The position numbers and the translations under genes were made by a program. DNA of 11,840 nt, taken from contig CAKQKN010000126.1 in NCBI GenBank assembly GCA_934249215.1, positions 1-11,840 on the forward strand. The letters are read 5' to 3'. A model generated the notes under the pieces. The model had not been told where the DNA came from. It saw only the letters and a program-made list of their open reading frames with translations, and searched no databases. Within the stretch, counting starts at the first letter, position 1. Each line of letters opens with the position of its first letter. Below, one piece after another: positions 11,371 to 11,840 of this stretch. Source of the DNA: an uncultured Clostridia bacterium. Its GTDB lineage: Bacteria; Bacillota; Clostridia; Christensenellales; Borkfalkiaceae.

Positions 11371-11840
11371 ATGAGCGAAGAATGTACGCATAATTGCGAA
11401 AGTTGCAAGGCGGATTGCGCGTCGAGAGGCGCGGAAGATATGCGCTTTCACAGCAACGAACTCAGCAAAATCAAAAAAACGGTAGGCGTTTTCAGCGCGA
11501 AAGGCGGGGTCGGAAAATCTTCCGTGACGTCGATGCTCGCGGTGACGATGCGGCGGCGCGGATATAAGACCGCCGTGCTCGATGCAGATCTTACCGGACC
11601 TTCCATTCCGAAAGCTTTCGGGCTTAAGCAAGGAGTCGAAGGACAGGACGATATGTTGTTCCCCGCCGTTACGAAAACGGGAATCGAAGTGATGAGCATA
11701 AATCTTCTTCTCGAAAACGAGGGCTCGCCCGTCGTGTGGCGCGGTCCCGTGCTCGGCGGAGTGATCAAGCAGTTTTACGAGCAGACTTGCTGGAACGAAG
11801 TCGATTATATGTTCGTCGATATGCCCCCGGGAACGGGCGA
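11371..11840 (+). CDS. mrp: Mrp/NBP35-family Fe-S carrier ATPase, 5' part only
   Basis: The gene runs off the right end; 156 codons are visible. The family (Mrp, ApbC, NBP35, Ind1) consists of P-loop ATPases that carry iron-sulphur clusters to target proteins in the cytoplasm. The N-terminus has a compact cysteine set C5, C9, C12 and C16 (CTHNCESCKADC), as in clostridial NBP35-like members, which could bind a cluster. The deviant Walker A is SAKGGVGKSS (42-51) with both lysines present; the residue after the first serine is alanine where glycine is more usual. The switch-type segment VLDADLTGPSIP (69-80) and the Walker B-like VDYMFVDMPPGTG at the end complete the visible ATPase signature. The C-terminal CxxC lies outside the window. 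The start follows a GGAG ribosome site about 6 nt upstream. Confidence 0.93.
   Translation, partial: MSEECTHNCESCKADCASRGAEDMRFHSNELSKIKKTVGVFSAKGGVGKSSVTSMLAVTMRRRGYKTAVLDADLTGPSIPKAFGLKQGVEGQDDMLFPAVTKTGIEVMSINLLLENEGSPVVWRGPVLGGVIKQFYEQTCWNEVDYMFVDMPPGTG

Overview
The window looks like a chromosomal segment of an uncultured Gram-positive of the class Clostridia. Supporting signs are a Veg-family protein, a DUF1836 regulator, a FloT/NfeD pair, a clostridial-type Mrp/NBP35 ATPase with an N-terminal cysteine cluster, textbook sigma-A promoters and strong purine-rich ribosome binding sites. Base composition is roughly balanced by eye, with many cg-rich codons. No transposase, integrase, phage gene, tRNA, rRNA or CRISPR array was found. 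The assignment to Clostridia is inference; species cannot be named.

Layout. 148-2838 (+): a TetR-type regulator behind a near-consensus promoter with a perfect inverted repeat, then an ABC-2 exporter ATPase and permease; this reads as a self-regulated efflux operon. 2958-3203 (+): a Veg-family protein. 3204-3735: a gene-free stretch with two 63-bp repeats flanking a second repeat-like element. 3736-3975 (-): a 79-residue two-helix membrane protein with its own promoter and terminator. 4209-7051 (-): DUF1836 regulator, NfeD and FloT, all reading leftward from a consensus promoter that carries a perfect 14-bp palindrome in its spacer. 7052-7418: promoter plus a G/T-rich leader with competing hairpins. 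7419-8537 (+): M29 aminopeptidase. 8782-9329 (+): a possible 10-codon leader ORF overlapping a double zinc-ribbon protein with a long acidic tail. 9438-9465: bidirectional terminator. 9488-10402 (-): unrecognised protein. 10530-11213 (+): small basic protein with a possible SANT/RsfA-like N-terminus and coiled-coil tail. 11371-end (+): 5' part of an Mrp/NBP35 Fe-S carrier ATPase.

How the genes work together. Two functional units are clear: TetR plus ABC exporter, and NfeD plus flotillin (membrane microdomain organisation) downstream of a DUF1836 protein that may be their regulator. The rest are single genes with housekeeping or unknown roles. The most interesting non-coding signals are a short motif found in four intergenic regions, the nested repeat cluster, the promoter palindromes, and the leader ORF overlapping the zinc-ribbon gene. 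No obviously new multi-gene system is visible.
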